Assembly (NCBI RefSeq): GCF_039531695.1
Contig: NZ_BAAAQN010000051.1
Coordinates: 1-64,000, forward strand
From: Catenulispora yoronensis
Lineage (GTDB): Bacteria > Actinomycetota > Actinomycetes > Streptomycetales > Catenulisporaceae
Direction: 5' to 3'
Length of the DNA stretch: 64,000 bases
Positions within the stretch are counted from its first letter, which is position 1; every line of letters begins with the position of its first letter. Positions 48,244 to 57,547 of the stretch are shown here, piece by piece. The notes beneath the pieces were generated by a model. It had not been told where the DNA came from and made no database searches. It worked only from the letters and a program-made list of their open reading frames with translations. Position numbers and translations under genes: made by a program.

Positions 48244-49115
48244 GCACCCTGGTCCTGCTCGCCCTCACCGGCCTGGGCCTGGGCGCCCTCTACTTCCTCA
48301 TCGCCTCCGGCCTGTCCCTGATCTTCGGCCTGATGGACGTGCTCAACTTCGCCCACGGCGCGCTGGTCACCGCCGGCGCCTACACCGCGTGGCGGCTGAC
48401 CGGCCGGCTGCCGTTCGTGCTCGCGGTGGCCGCGGCGATCGCGGTCGGCGCGGTGCTCGCGGCGGTCGTCGAGACCGTGCTCATCCGGCCGCTGTACGAG
48501 CGGCCCAAGGACCAGATCCTGGTCACCGTCGGCCTCGGCCTGGCGCTGCCGGCCCTGGTCCAGGGCATCTGGGGCGCCGACGCCCGCCAGGTCCGGGCCC
48601 CGAAGCAGCTCACCGGCACGGTCGGGCTGCTCGGCGCGCGGGTCCCGACCGACCGCTTCGTGCTCGTCGCCGCCGCGGTCGTCGTGCTCGTCGCGCTCAA
48701 GCTGTTCCTCGCCAGGACCCGCTACGGCCTGATCGTCCGGGCCGGCGTGGAGGACCGGGCCATGGTCACCGCGCTCGGCATCGACGTGCGCAGGGCCTTC
48801 ACCCTGGTCTTCGCGGTCGGCGGCGCGCTCGCCGGACTGGCCGGGGCGCTCGGCGGCGTCTACTTCGGCAGCGTCTCGCCGAACCAGGGCACGTCGCTGC
48901 TGGTGTTCGGGTTCGTGGTGGTGGTCATCGGCGGCCTGGGCCGGATCGACGGCGTCGCCCTGGCCGCGGCCGCCGTCGGCCTCGTCCAGCAGTTCACCAA
49001 CTACTACGCCGCCTCCGGCCTCGGCGACCTCGCCGCGGTCGCGATCCTCGCCGGCGTCCTGCTGGTCCGCGGCAACGGCGAGGGGCTCCAGCGGCTGATC
49101 CGGAGGACGGCGTGA
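48240..49115 (+). CDS. livH: Liv-type ABC permease, LivH-like
   Basis: This 291-residue permease has about eight membrane helices. Family blocks are GLGLGALYFLIASGLSLIFG then LMDVLNFAHGALVTAGAYTA, VETVLIRPLYERPKDQILVT, the ATPase-contact loop ALGIDVRRAFTLVFAVGGAL and VVVVIGGLGRIDGVALAAAA. It overlaps livF upstream and livM downstream (GTGA at 49112). Confidence 0.92.
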   Translation: MSTLVLLALTGLGLGALYFLIASGLSLIFGLMDVLNFAHGALVTAGAYTAWRLTGRLPFVLAVAAAIAVGAVLAAVVETVLIRPLYERPKDQILVTVGLGLALPALVQGIWGADARQVRAPKQLTGTVGLLGARVPTDRFVLVAAAVVVLVALKLFLARTRYGLIVRAGVEDRAMVTALGIDVRRAFTLVFAVGGALAGLAGALGGVYFGSVSPNQGTSLLVFGFVVVVIGGLGRIDGVALAAAAVGLVQQFTNYYAASGLGDLAAVAILAGVLLVRGNGEGLQRLIRRTA

Positions 49116-50323
49116 AGGACCGCATGAACATCCCCATGACCATCCGCGCGAACCTCCGCACGAATCTCCGCACGAGTCTCCGCGTCAAGCACCTGATCCC
49201 GGTCGCGGTGCTCGCGCTGCTACTGAGCTTGCCCTACTCCACCCTCCGGATCCCCGGCGTCCTGGACGGCGCGGTCAACACCCCCGGCTCGCTCCAGCTG
49301 CTCGCGCTGTGCCTGCTGTTCGCCGGGCTGGCCGTCGGGTACGACCTGCTGTTCGGCCGCCTGGGCCTGATGTCGTTCGGGCACGCGCTCTACGTCGCGC
49401 TCGGCGCCTACGGGGCCGAGCTGGCGATGAAGAACCTCCACCTGCCCCTCGCCGCGGCCGCCCTGCTCGCGATCGTCATCGGGGCCGCGGTGGCCGCGGT
49501 CCTCGGCGTGATTTCCCTGAAAGGTGTCGGAAAACTGGGCACCGTCGGGTTCGCCATGGTCACCCTGGCGTTCGCGCAGGCCGGGTCCATCCTGGTCGGC
49601 CGCGACCCGAGGACCACCGGCGGGGAGGAGGGCCTGCCGCTGAGCACCGAGAAGGTCCCGGCGGCCTTCGTCGGCGTGGTCAACACCGTCAACCTCTACT
49701 GGCTGGCGCTCGCCTACCTGGTCCTGGTCTGCGCCGTGGTGTGGGCGCTGGTCGCCGGCCCGGTCGGCCGGTCCTGGCAGGCGGTGCGCGACAACGAGCG
49801 GCGCGCCGAGGTGCTCGGCCTGAACCCGTTCCGCTACCAGCTCGGGGCGTTCGTGCTGGCCGGCACCCTCGGCGCGGCCGGCGGCGTGGTGCACCTGCTG
49901 GTCACCGCCGGCGCCACCCCGGAGACCACGACCAGCGACTTCACGCTGGCGCTGCTGGTGATGGTGGTCCTCGGCGGCTCCGGCACGCGCTGGGGCCCGG
50001 TGCTCGGCGGCGTGCTCTACACGCTGCTGGACCACCGGCTCGGCGCCCTGGCCACCTCGGACTCGGTCGCCGGGCTGCCCACCGCGCTGCGGGTACCGCT
50101 GTCGCAGCCCCTGGTGCTGCTCGGCGCCCTGTTCGTGATCGTGGTCCACGCCGTCCCCGGCGGCCTGGCCGCGCTGCCGCGACGGCTCGGCGCCCTGCGC
50201 TCGGGGCTACGCCGCGGACGACGGACCGGCCCCGGAGGAGAGCGAGGCGAACAGCACGGGCTCGGCGTGGTCGAGGGCGAGCCGCACCGCTCCCACGCCG
50301 ACCGCGTCCCCTCCGAGCTCTGA
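49112..50323 (+). CDS. livM: Liv-type ABC permease, LivM-like, with repeat N-terminus and antisense-encoded tail
   Basis: This is 403 residues from GTG 49112 (ATG 49124 is an alternative). The core (about 30-355) holds GYDLLFGRLGLMSFGHALYV, GVISLKGVGKLGTVGFAMVT then LAFAQAG, RAEVLGLNPFRYQLGAFVLA and LALLVMVVLGGSGTRWGPVL, all LivM features. The N-terminus is a 4-residue repeat (RANLRTNLRTSLR) from 12-bp repeats at about 49144-49185. The last 38 codons are read over the 3' end of the convergent ROK gene (117-bp overlap), giving a tail that is absent from ordinary LivM. It is last gene of the operon. Confidence 0.9.
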   Translation: MKDRMNIPMTIRANLRTNLRTSLRVKHLIPVAVLALLLSLPYSTLRIPGVLDGAVNTPGSLQLLALCLLFAGLAVGYDLLFGRLGLMSFGHALYVALGAYGAELAMKNLHLPLAAAALLAIVIGAAVAAVLGVISLKGVGKLGTVGFAMVTLAFAQAGSILVGRDPRTTGGEEGLPLSTEKVPAAFVGVVNTVNLYWLALAYLVLVCAVVWALVAGPVGRSWQAVRDNERRAEVLGLNPFRYQLGAFVLAGTLGAAGGVVHLLVTAGATPETTTSDFTLALLVMVVLGGSGTRWGPVLGGVLYTLLDHRLGALATSDSVAGLPTALRVPLSQPLVLLGALFVIVVHAVPGGLAALPRRLGALRSGLRRGRRTGPGGERGEQHGLGVVEGEPHRSHADRVPSEL

Positions 50324-51382
50324 CACCCGCACCTCCGGCGGATACAGGCACACCTCACCGAGCAGCGCCCTGATCGGCTCGGTGAGACGCTCGCCGGTCC
50401 GGGCCAGGCTCCCGCCGATCACCACCAGGTCCGGGTCCAGCGGCGTCACCAGGCTGACCAGCCCCTCGGCCAGGCCCCGGGCGAACGCCTCGAACGCCGC
50501 CGCGGCCTTGTCGTCCCCGCCGGCCGCGCGCTCCATCGCGAACAGCGCGGCCTGCGACGGCGCCCGCAGCTCGCCGGGATCCACGGCCATCGCGTACTCC
50601 ATGACGTGCTGGAAGGCCACCCACCGGTTGTTCGGGTGCCCGCCGAGCTCGCCGGAGGCCGCGTGCGAGCCCCGGTACGGCACCCCGCCGAACAGCAGGC
50701 CCAGCCCGATCCGGCCGCCGGTGTGCAGGTACATCACGTTCTCGTGGCCCACGGCCGCGCCGCGCCAGTGCTCGGCCAGCACCGCCAGGCGCATGTCGTT
50801 CTCGACCACGACCGGCGGGGCCAGCCGGGCCGCCAGCTCGGCGTGCAGGTCCACCCCGGACCAGTCGACCAGCGCCACGCTTTTCAGCACCCGCCCGGCG
50901 CTGTCGATCACGCCGGTGGTGCCGACGCCGACCGCGGCCAGCCGCTCCGCCGGCAGGCCGGCCTCGGCCGCGGCCCGCGCCAGCACCCGCTCCACCGCCG
51001 CCAGCCGCTCGCCGGCCGGCAGGTCCGGGCTCAGGTGCTCCATCGCCCGCGCCGCCGGCGTCCCGTCCAGGTCGGCGACCAGCGCGGTGACGCCGGAGCC
51101 GCCGATCGCGACCCCCGCGACGTGCGCCGCGGCCGCGTGGAAGGCATAGCGCCGCGCCGGGCGGCCGCGCTGCCCGTCGGCCACCGCCTCGGCCTCCACC
51201 ACCCAGCCGTGCCGCAGCAGCGAGTCCATGATGACCTCGGTGGTCGCCCGGGACAGCTGCGCCGCGCGCGCCACCTCGGCCAGGGTCGGGGTGCCGGCCC
51301 CGCGCAGCGCGCGCAGCACCGCGACCTCGTTCAGGCTCCGCAGAAAGCTGCCGTCGCCGCTGGTCCGTCGCATGGCCGCCAT
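50207..51382 (-). CDS. ROK-family regulator of the adjacent sugar importer
   Basis: From ATG 51382 (ATG 51373 possible) the product is 391 residues. A winged-HTH N-terminus (VLRALRGAGTPTLAEVARAA, then QLSRATTEVIMDSLLRHGWV) is fused to a ROK domain with VGVGTTGVIDSAGRVLKSVA, VVVENDMRLAVLAEHWRGAA and GRIGLGLLFGGVPYRGSHAA. The ROK zinc motif (CxCGxxGCxE) is missing: the region after GELGGH reads PNNRWVAFQHV, so sugar binding may differ. It is divergent from the importer genes, whose promoter region it probably controls. Its 3' end overlaps livM by 117 bp. Confidence 0.88.
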   Translation of the reverse strand: MAAMRRTSGDGSFLRSLNEVAVLRALRGAGTPTLAEVARAAQLSRATTEVIMDSLLRHGWVVEAEAVADGQRGRPARRYAFHAAAAHVAGVAIGGSGVTALVADLDGTPAARAMEHLSPDLPAGERLAAVERVLARAAAEAGLPAERLAAVGVGTTGVIDSAGRVLKSVALVDWSGVDLHAELAARLAPPVVVENDMRLAVLAEHWRGAAVGHENVMYLHTGGRIGLGLLFGGVPYRGSHAASGELGGHPNNRWVAFQHVMEYAMAVDPGELRAPSQAALFAMERAAGGDDKAAAAFEAFARGLAEGLVSLVTPLDPDLVVIGGSLARTGERLTEPIRALLGEVCLYPPEVRVSELGGDAVGVGAVRLALDHAEPVLFASLSSGAGPSSAA

Positions 51383-51625
51383 CTTAGGCGGGCCGGCGGC
51401 GGGCGCGGGCATATTTATCCCAGTCGTCATCTTAAACATGCCCGACATGTCCCGGTAGTGGATCACGGGATGATCTCGGAATGATCGCTTTTCCGCGTCT
51501 CGTGCGCACTGTCGCTCGATTAACCCTGGCCTCAAGCAAAAACGCGGGCTAATGTCCGGGCTCACGGAGTACCGCACGGCACTGCCGGTTTCGCATCAGA
51601 GTTCTGACAACGTTGGGAGACGCGG
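51383..51625. promoter_or_regulatory. Divergent control region between ROK gene and sugar importer
   Basis: This 243-bp region is clearly AT-richer than its surroundings at 51409-51440 (CATATTTATCCC, then ATCTTAAACATG), the place where a ROK operator would be expected near the regulator's own start. A second AT-rich island (TCGATTAACC, 51517-51526; AAAAACGCG, 51538-51546) may belong to the importer promoter. No exact long dyad is present. Importer ribosome site: GGGAGA at 51615-51620. Confidence 0.35.
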
Positions 51626-52641
51626 ATGTTGTGGTTCAAGCGGGTGGGCGCAGTGCGGGGGAGCAGAGCGTTCGTCCTCGCCGGCGTCGGGGCCCTCGCC
51701 CTGGCCGCGACCGGCAGCAGATGGCCGACGCCTTCCACGCCGCGCACCCCGACATCACGATCGACATCCAGCTGACGCCGAACGCGGACTACTGGCAGTA
51801 CGGCATGCCGAAGGACTTCGACACGGTCGGGCTCTGGTACAACAAGAAGCTTTTCGACGCGGCCGGCGTGAAGTACCCGGACGCGACCTGGACCTGGCAG
51901 AACGTCATCGACGCGGTGCAGAAGCTCACCGACCCGGGCAAGGGCGTGTGGGGCATCGCCTCGCCGGACTGGACCCAGGAGAACTTGTTCAACACCATCC
52001 TGCAGGCCGGCGGCTCGATCATCGGCGCGGACAAGAAGAAGTCCGGGTTCGACGACCCCAAGACCCTCGCGGGGCTCCAGTACGCGCTGGACTTCGTCAC
52101 CAAGTACAAGGTCTCCCCGACCGCGCAGCAGATGACCGACACCCAGCCCGACCAGCTGTTCGCCTCGGGCAAGGCGGCGATGTTCGCCGACGGCGACTAC
52201 GACCTGCCGGAGTACAAGGCGGCCGGCCTGGACGCCGACGTGGCGCCGCTGCCCGCCGGTCCGGACGGCAAGCACGCGACCGTCATCAACGGTCTGGCCA
52301 ACGTCGTCTACGCCAAGACCAAGCATCCGGCGGCGGCCTGGGAGTGGGTCGAGTACCTGGGCTCGAAGGAGGCCAACGAGATCCAGGCCAAGACCGGCAC
52401 CGTGATCCCGGCCTACAACGGCCTGTCCGCCGACTGGGTGGCCTCGGCGCCGCAGTACCACCTCCAGACCTTCATCGACCAGCTGGACGTCGCGGTCCCG
52501 TACCCGGTCTCCAAGAACACCGCGGCCTGGACCAAGCCGATGCAGGACACGCTGGACCAGATCTGGGGCGGCAAGCTCGACGTGCAGACCGGGGCCAAGC
52601 AGATCGCGGACCAGATGAACGCCGCGCTGGCCAAGGAGTAG
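51626..52641 (+). pseudogene. Sugar ABC importer binding-protein gene with two apparent deletions
   Basis: The signal peptide is read from ATG 51626 (MLWFKRVGAVRGSRAFVLAG, then VGALALAAT) but runs out of frame after GGCAGCAG (51713-51720). The binding-protein body continues in another frame from CAGCAGATG (QQMADAFHAAHPDITIDIQL). A second break lies at about 51796-51799, where ADYWQ joins directly to YGMPKDFDTVGLWYNKKLF. Intact family 1 binding proteins have roughly 60-80 residues there, including the N-domain substrate region. The lipobox region is also missing. The rest, to the stop at 52641, is normal (TGTVIPAYNGLSADWVAS). It is either a decayed gene or an assembly fault. Both junctions sit at CAG words. 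Confidence 0.78.
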
Positions 52642-52644
52642 CCG

Positions 52645-53683
<1,039 letters not shown>

Positions 53684-53691
<8 letters not shown>

Positions 53692-54507
53692 GACACTGAT
53701 CCGGCAGCGGCTCTGGCCGGTGCACGTGATCCTGGCCGTGGGCGCGGCCGCGATGGTGACGCCGTTCCTGTGGCAGCTGATCACCTCCTTGCAGAGCACT
53801 GGCGAGGCGACCAGCGTGCCGCCGCACTTCCTGCCCTCGTGGCAGTGGGGGAACTACAGCCAGGTCTTCCGCGACACGCCGTTCGCCGAGCAGTTCTGGA
53901 ACTCGGTGGTGCAGACCGTCGTCCGGGTCCTGGCCCAGGTGCTGTTCTGCTCGATGGCCGCCTACGTCCTCGCGCGGCTGCGCTTCCCGGGCCGCAACGC
54001 CCTGTTCCTGCTCATGCTCGCGGTGCTGATGGTGCCGAGCCAGGTGTACCTGCTGCCGCAGTACCAGCTGGTGCAGAACATGGGCCTGCTCAACACCCTC
54101 GGCGGCGTGGTGCTGCCGGGCCTGTTCAGCGCGTTCGGCACGTTCATGCTGCGGCAGTTTTTTTGTTGCTGCCGGACGAGGTCGAGGAGGCGGCGCGGCT
54201 GGACGGTGCCGGCACCTTCCGGATCTTCTGGTCGGTGATGCTGCCGCTGGCCAAGCCCGGACTCGTCTCGATGGGCGTGCTGACCGTGCTGTGGTCCTGG
54301 AACGACCTGCTGTGGCCGCTGGTGGTCGTGAACGACGACACCAAGATGCCGCTGACCGTCGGCCTGTCGACGTTGCAGGGCGAGCACCTGACCGAGTACC
54401 CGTTGTTGATGGCAGGTTCGCTGCTCGCCAGCCTGCCGATGATCCTTCTGTTCCTGGCCGCCCAACGCCGCATCACCGAGGGCATCGCCCTCACCGGTAC
54501 CAAATAG
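53684..54507 (+). pseudogene. Carbohydrate ABC permease, MalG type, frameshifted at a T7 run
   Basis: The N-terminal part (ATG 53684, six-helix permease start GRTLIRQRLWPVHVILAVGA) is in one frame until CAG-TTTTTTT-G (54158-54164). There translation would switch to CCCRTRSRRR and stop at 54238. From the T run onward the second frame encodes the rest without interruption: FFLLLPDEVEEAARLDGAGTF (EAA loop), VLTVLWSWNDLLWPLVVVND and ITEGIALTGTK, ending at 54507. One extra T, or a -1 shift on the run, restores a normal 274-residue MalG. TTT-TTT-TTG are all rare codons here. Candidate explanations: sequencing error, true mutation, or slippage. Confidence 0.82.
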
Positions 54508-54516
54508 GAAAGGCAC

Positions 54517-55707
54517 GTGCACCACATGGCGGACAACCTGCGCCTCGGCGTCATCGGTCTGGGATTGCGCACTTCCCTGGCGGTTGCCGCGCACCAGCCG
54601 GAGCGGGGCTTCGAGGTCGCCGCGCTCTGCGATCCGGACCCGGCCGCGTCGGCCCGGGCCCGGGAGCGGATCGGCGCCGAGGGCATCGACGAGGTCGACG
54701 ACCACCGGAAGCTGCTCACCCGCTCCGACCTCGACGCGGTCATCGTCATGACCCCGGACGACACCCACGAGGCGATCGCGATCGACTGCCTGCGGGCCGG
54801 CAAGGCGGTGTACCTCGAAAAGCCGATGGCGATCACCGTCGAGAGCGCGGACGCGATCCTGCGCGCGGCGTACGAGACCGGGACCCGGCTCTACGTCGGC
54901 CACAACATGCGGCACATGGGTGTGGTGCGGACCATGCGGGACGCCATCGCCCGGGGCGACATCGGCGAGCCGAGGACCATCTGGGTCCGGCACTTCGTGT
55001 CCTACGGCGGCGACTACTACTTCAAGGACTGGCACGCCGAGCGGGACCGCACCACCGGCCTGCTGCTCCAGAAGGGCGCGCACGACCTGGACGTGGTGCA
55101 CTGGCTGGCCGGCGGCTTCACGAGGCGGGTCAGCGCCTTCGGCGACCTGATGGTCTACGGCGGCCTGCCGCGCCGCCCGGAGGGGACGCCGCGCCCGGAC
55201 GGCTGGCTCAAGGAGTTCGACTGGCCGCCGACCAGCCGCCGCGACCTCAACCACCGGGTCGAGGTCGAGGATGTCTCGGTGATGAACATGCAGCTGGACA
55301 ACGGCGTCATCGCCGCCTACCAGCAGTGCCACTTCTCGCCGGACTACTTCCGCAACTATACGGTGATCGGCACCGAGGGCCGGCTGGAGAACTTCGGCGA
55401 CGGCCCCGGGGACCTGGTGAAGGTCTGGAACACCGGCCCGACCGGCTACCGCGCCGATGCCGACATCGCCTACCGGGTCCCGGACGCCGTCGGCAGCCAC
55501 GGCGGCGCGGACGGCGCGATCATGGCCGAGTTCGCCCGCTTCGTCCGCGACGGCGGGGCCACCGACACCTCCCCGGTCGCGGCGCGGATGAGCGTGGCCG
55601 CCGGCTACATGGCCACGCTGTCGCTGCGCGACGGCGGCACGCCGCTGGACGTGCCGCCGCTGGACCCGGAGCTGGCCGCGTACTTCGACCGGGGGCAGGT
55701 GCGCTGA
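54517..55707 (+). CDS. Gfo/Idh/MocA-family oxidoreductase
   Basis: This is 396 residues from GTG 54517 (ATG 54526, MADNLRLGVIG, is an alternative start). The NAD(P)-binding Rossmann motif is LGVIGLGLRTSLAVAAH, and the cofactor-side catalytic Lys motif is YLEKPMAITVESADAILRAA (EKP). GHNMRHMGVVRTMRDAI and KGAHDLDVVHWLAGGFTRRV provide the usual substrate-domain His/Asp. Relatives oxidise or epimerise sugars, inositols or sugar acids. It lies 9 bp after the permease and probably handles the imported sugar. Its frame is intact although two genes upstream are damaged. Confidence 0.9.
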   Translation: MHHMADNLRLGVIGLGLRTSLAVAAHQPERGFEVAALCDPDPAASARARERIGAEGIDEVDDHRKLLTRSDLDAVIVMTPDDTHEAIAIDCLRAGKAVYLEKPMAITVESADAILRAAYETGTRLYVGHNMRHMGVVRTMRDAIARGDIGEPRTIWVRHFVSYGGDYYFKDWHAERDRTTGLLLQKGAHDLDVVHWLAGGFTRRVSAFGDLMVYGGLPRRPEGTPRPDGWLKEFDWPPTSRRDLNHRVEVEDVSVMNMQLDNGVIAAYQQCHFSPDYFRNYTVIGTEGRLENFGDGPGDLVKVWNTGPTGYRADADIAYRVPDAVGSHGGADGAIMAEFARFVRDGGATDTSPVAARMSVAAGYMATLSLRDGGTPLDVPPLDPELAAYFDRGQVR

Positions 55708-55720
55708 GCGCGTCCGCACC

Positions 55721-55744
55721 GGACCGGGCCCCGCGGCCCGGTCC
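55721..55744. terminator. Hairpin terminator between convergent genes
   Basis: GGACCGGGCC (55721-55730) pairs perfectly with GGCCCGGTCC (55735-55744) around a CCGC loop, between the oxidoreductase (stop 55707) and the alpha/beta hydrolase (stop 55775 on the minus strand). Confidence 0.88.
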
Positions 55745-55774
55745 ACTCCCCCCGGCCGAGTTCGGGGCGCCGCG

Positions 55775-56656
55775 TCACTGCAGCAGCGCCCTGACCGCCT
55801 CGGCGACCGCGGCGATCCCACGGTCGCCGAGCACGATCGAATAGTGGTTGGTGCCGGGGACGAAGCGCACGTCCACCCCGGCGCCGGCGAGCTCGGCGGC
55901 GGCCACCACCGCCGGCGGGTACAGGCCCACCGGCTCGTTGAGCAGCCCGCGCTCGGCGTGCAGGAACACGGCGGGCACCGGCAGCGCGCGGATCGCGCCG
56001 ACCGCCTCGGGATTCCGGAGCTCGTCGGCCGCGTCGTCGCGGACCGCCTCCAGGACGCAGGCCGAGCGCAGTTCCGGCGCGGTGCCGATGAGGTCCCGGG
56101 CCAGATAGGCCTCGACGGCGGGGGAGTAGACCTCCGTCAGCGACGGGTGGTTGCGCCACGGCGCGAGGAACTCGTCGCGGTCGGCGTAGACCGTGCGCAG
56201 CTTGGTCATGGCCGGGCCGAGGAGGGCGTCCAGCAGCTCGTCCATGTCGACGTCCGGCGGCAGCGGGAAACCCAGGCCGCCGTCGACGAGGACCACGCCG
56301 CCGAACCGGTCCGGATGCCGTACCGCGGCCACCGCGACCACCCAGCCGCCCATCGAATGGCCCAGCAGCGTGGCTTGCTCGATGCCGAGGTGGTCGAGGG
56401 TGCGGACCAGGTCGTCGGCGTGGGCGGCCATGCTGTAAGGGCCGCCGACGCCGCGCGAGCGCCCGCGGCCGCGCAGATCCGGCGCGACCAGGTCGATCTC
56501 CGGCACCGCCTCGGCCAGCGGGGCCCAGGCCAGGCCGTTGGCGGTGATGCCGTGCGCGGCGACGACCACCGGCGCGTCCGGCGCCTCGCCGGCCCAGCGG
56601 GTCACCGCGTACGAATCGGCGCCCCGGGGGAACTCGATCTCCACGCTCTGTCGCAT
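55775..56656 (-). CDS. Alpha/beta-fold hydrolase
   Basis: This 293-residue soluble hydrolase is read from ATG 56654-56656. The oxyanion region is VVVAAHGITANGLAWAPLAE, the nucleophile elbow LLGHSMGGWVVAVAAVR (Ser about 115), a late acid near FLHAERGLLNEPVG and the catalytic His in FVPGTNHYSIVLG. DLRGRGRSRGVGGPYSMAAH is the common motif of the broad esterase/epoxide hydrolase/haloperoxidase-like group. Substrate unknown. It is transcribed away from the tRNA, convergent with the oxidoreductase. Confidence 0.85.
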   Translation of the reverse strand: MRQSVEIEFPRGADSYAVTRWAGEAPDAPVVVAAHGITANGLAWAPLAEAVPEIDLVAPDLRGRGRSRGVGGPYSMAAHADDLVRTLDHLGIEQATLLGHSMGGWVVAVAAVRHPDRFGGVVLVDGGLGFPLPPDVDMDELLDALLGPAMTKLRTVYADRDEFLAPWRNHPSLTEVYSPAVEAYLARDLIGTAPELRSACVLEAVRDDAADELRNPEAVGAIRALPVPAVFLHAERGLLNEPVGLYPPAVVAAAELAGAGVDVRFVPGTNHYSIVLGDRGIAAVAEAVRALLQ

Positions 56657-56893
56657 CCGGCCAGGCTCCCGGCTCGGCCCCGGCTTGGCAATGTGCCGCG
56701 GCCCCACATCCGGAGCCGGTGGGTGTGGGGACGGATGCGGTCGGAACCGGGCGGGAGGTGTTACACTAATCTCGAAGCAGCAAGACGGGCTTCGTTCGAA
56801 AAAAGCTGTGAAACAAAGCACTGCATCGGCCTTTCACCGGACTTCCATCGGATTTCACGATGATCGGCCGTACACGGTGTGGATTCACATCGA

Positions 56894-56967
56894 CGCGGGG
56901 TGGAGCAGCTCGGTAGCTCGCTGGGCTCATAACCCAGAGGTCGCAGGTTCAAATCCTGTCCCCGCTA
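56894..56967 (+). tRNA. Initiator tRNA-fMet (CAT), copy 2, CCA encoded
   Basis: This has the same 74-base sequence as copy 1 at 31281, including C1-U72 and the CTGGG-CTCATAA-CCCAG anticodon arm. Here CCA is encoded directly after A73 (56968-56970). The flanks differ from copy 1. Upstream, 56657-56893 holds no gene, only a TACACT -10-like element at 56763-56768 and a direct repeat of CATCGG-N2-TTTCAC (56824 and 56846). Confidence 0.95.
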
Positions 56968-56971
56968 CCAC

Positions 56972-57001
56972 CGAGGCCCCTCAGAATTCTGAGGGGCCTC
57001 G
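56972..57001 (+). terminator. 30-bp perfect palindrome terminator after tRNA-fMet copy 2
   Basis: CGAGGCCCCTCAGAA (56972-56986) is followed at once by its exact complement (56987-57001). The stem would be about 13 bp with a 4-base AATT loop. It starts 1 base after the encoded CCA and sits just before the MarR gene. Confidence 0.9.
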
Positions 57002-57021
57002 AATGATCTTCAGGAGCGTCG

Positions 57022-57543
57022 ATGGTGCACGAACCCGAAGCCCCTATGGGTGTGGTGTCAGCCCTCGTGCGTTCGGCCTTCCTCGTGGACGCCACCTATG
57101 AGCACACGGCCCGCAAGCACAACCTCACCTCCCAGCAGGGCCAGCTGCTGTGCGTCCTGATGGGCCAGCCCGTCGAGGGCTTCGGCATGGGGGAGCTGGT
57201 CCGGGTCCTGGGCCTGGCCAAGTCCAGCCTCACCGGTCTGGTGGACCGTTCCCTGCGCCGCGGCCTGGTCCGCCGCGAGGCCGACTCCACTGACGGCCGC
57301 GCGGTCCGCGTCTTCCTCACCGAGGAAGGCCACAAAGTGGCCGGCGAGTTCTACGACGAGACGGTCGCCGCCGTCGCCGAGCTGGCGGACACGCTGTCCG
57401 AAACGGAGCAGCACCAGCTGACCGAGCTGCTCGGTCGGCTGGTGCTGGAGAACCACGTGCCCGTGGTCTTTGAGGACAAACCCGGCCAGGAGGCCGCGGA
57501 GGACGTGCTGTGCGAGGGGAAATCCGGCACGTCCTCCGACTGA
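57022..57543 (+). CDS. MarR-family transcriptional regulator
   Basis: This 173-residue protein is read from ATG 57022. The winged-helix core includes NLTSQQGQLLCVLMGQPVEG, GMGELVRVLGLAKSSLTGLV then DRSLRRGLVRREADSTDGRA, and VFLTEEGHKVAGEFYDE, all standard for MarR. The terminal helices LSETEQHQLTELLGRLVL form the dimer interface. A C-terminal extension of about 25 residues (EDKPGQEAAEDVLCEGKSGT) ends with one Cys. It is convergent with the NDH-like gene with only 4 bp between stops. Its targets are unknown. Confidence 0.9.
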   Translation: MVHEPEAPMGVVSALVRSAFLVDATYEHTARKHNLTSQQGQLLCVLMGQPVEGFGMGELVRVLGLAKSSLTGLVDRSLRRGLVRREADSTDGRAVRVFLTEEGHKVAGEFYDETVAAVAELADTLSETEQHQLTELLGRLVLENHVPVVFEDKPGQEAAEDVLCEGKSGTSSD

Positions 57544-57547
57544 GAGC

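Noticed and set aside
45573..50323. Importer as a plain branched-chain amino acid system
   Set aside because: Sequence of the components fits Liv/Urt-type importers in general, but location in a bdhA-scoAB operon makes a leucine role less likely. Left as open substrate rather than named.
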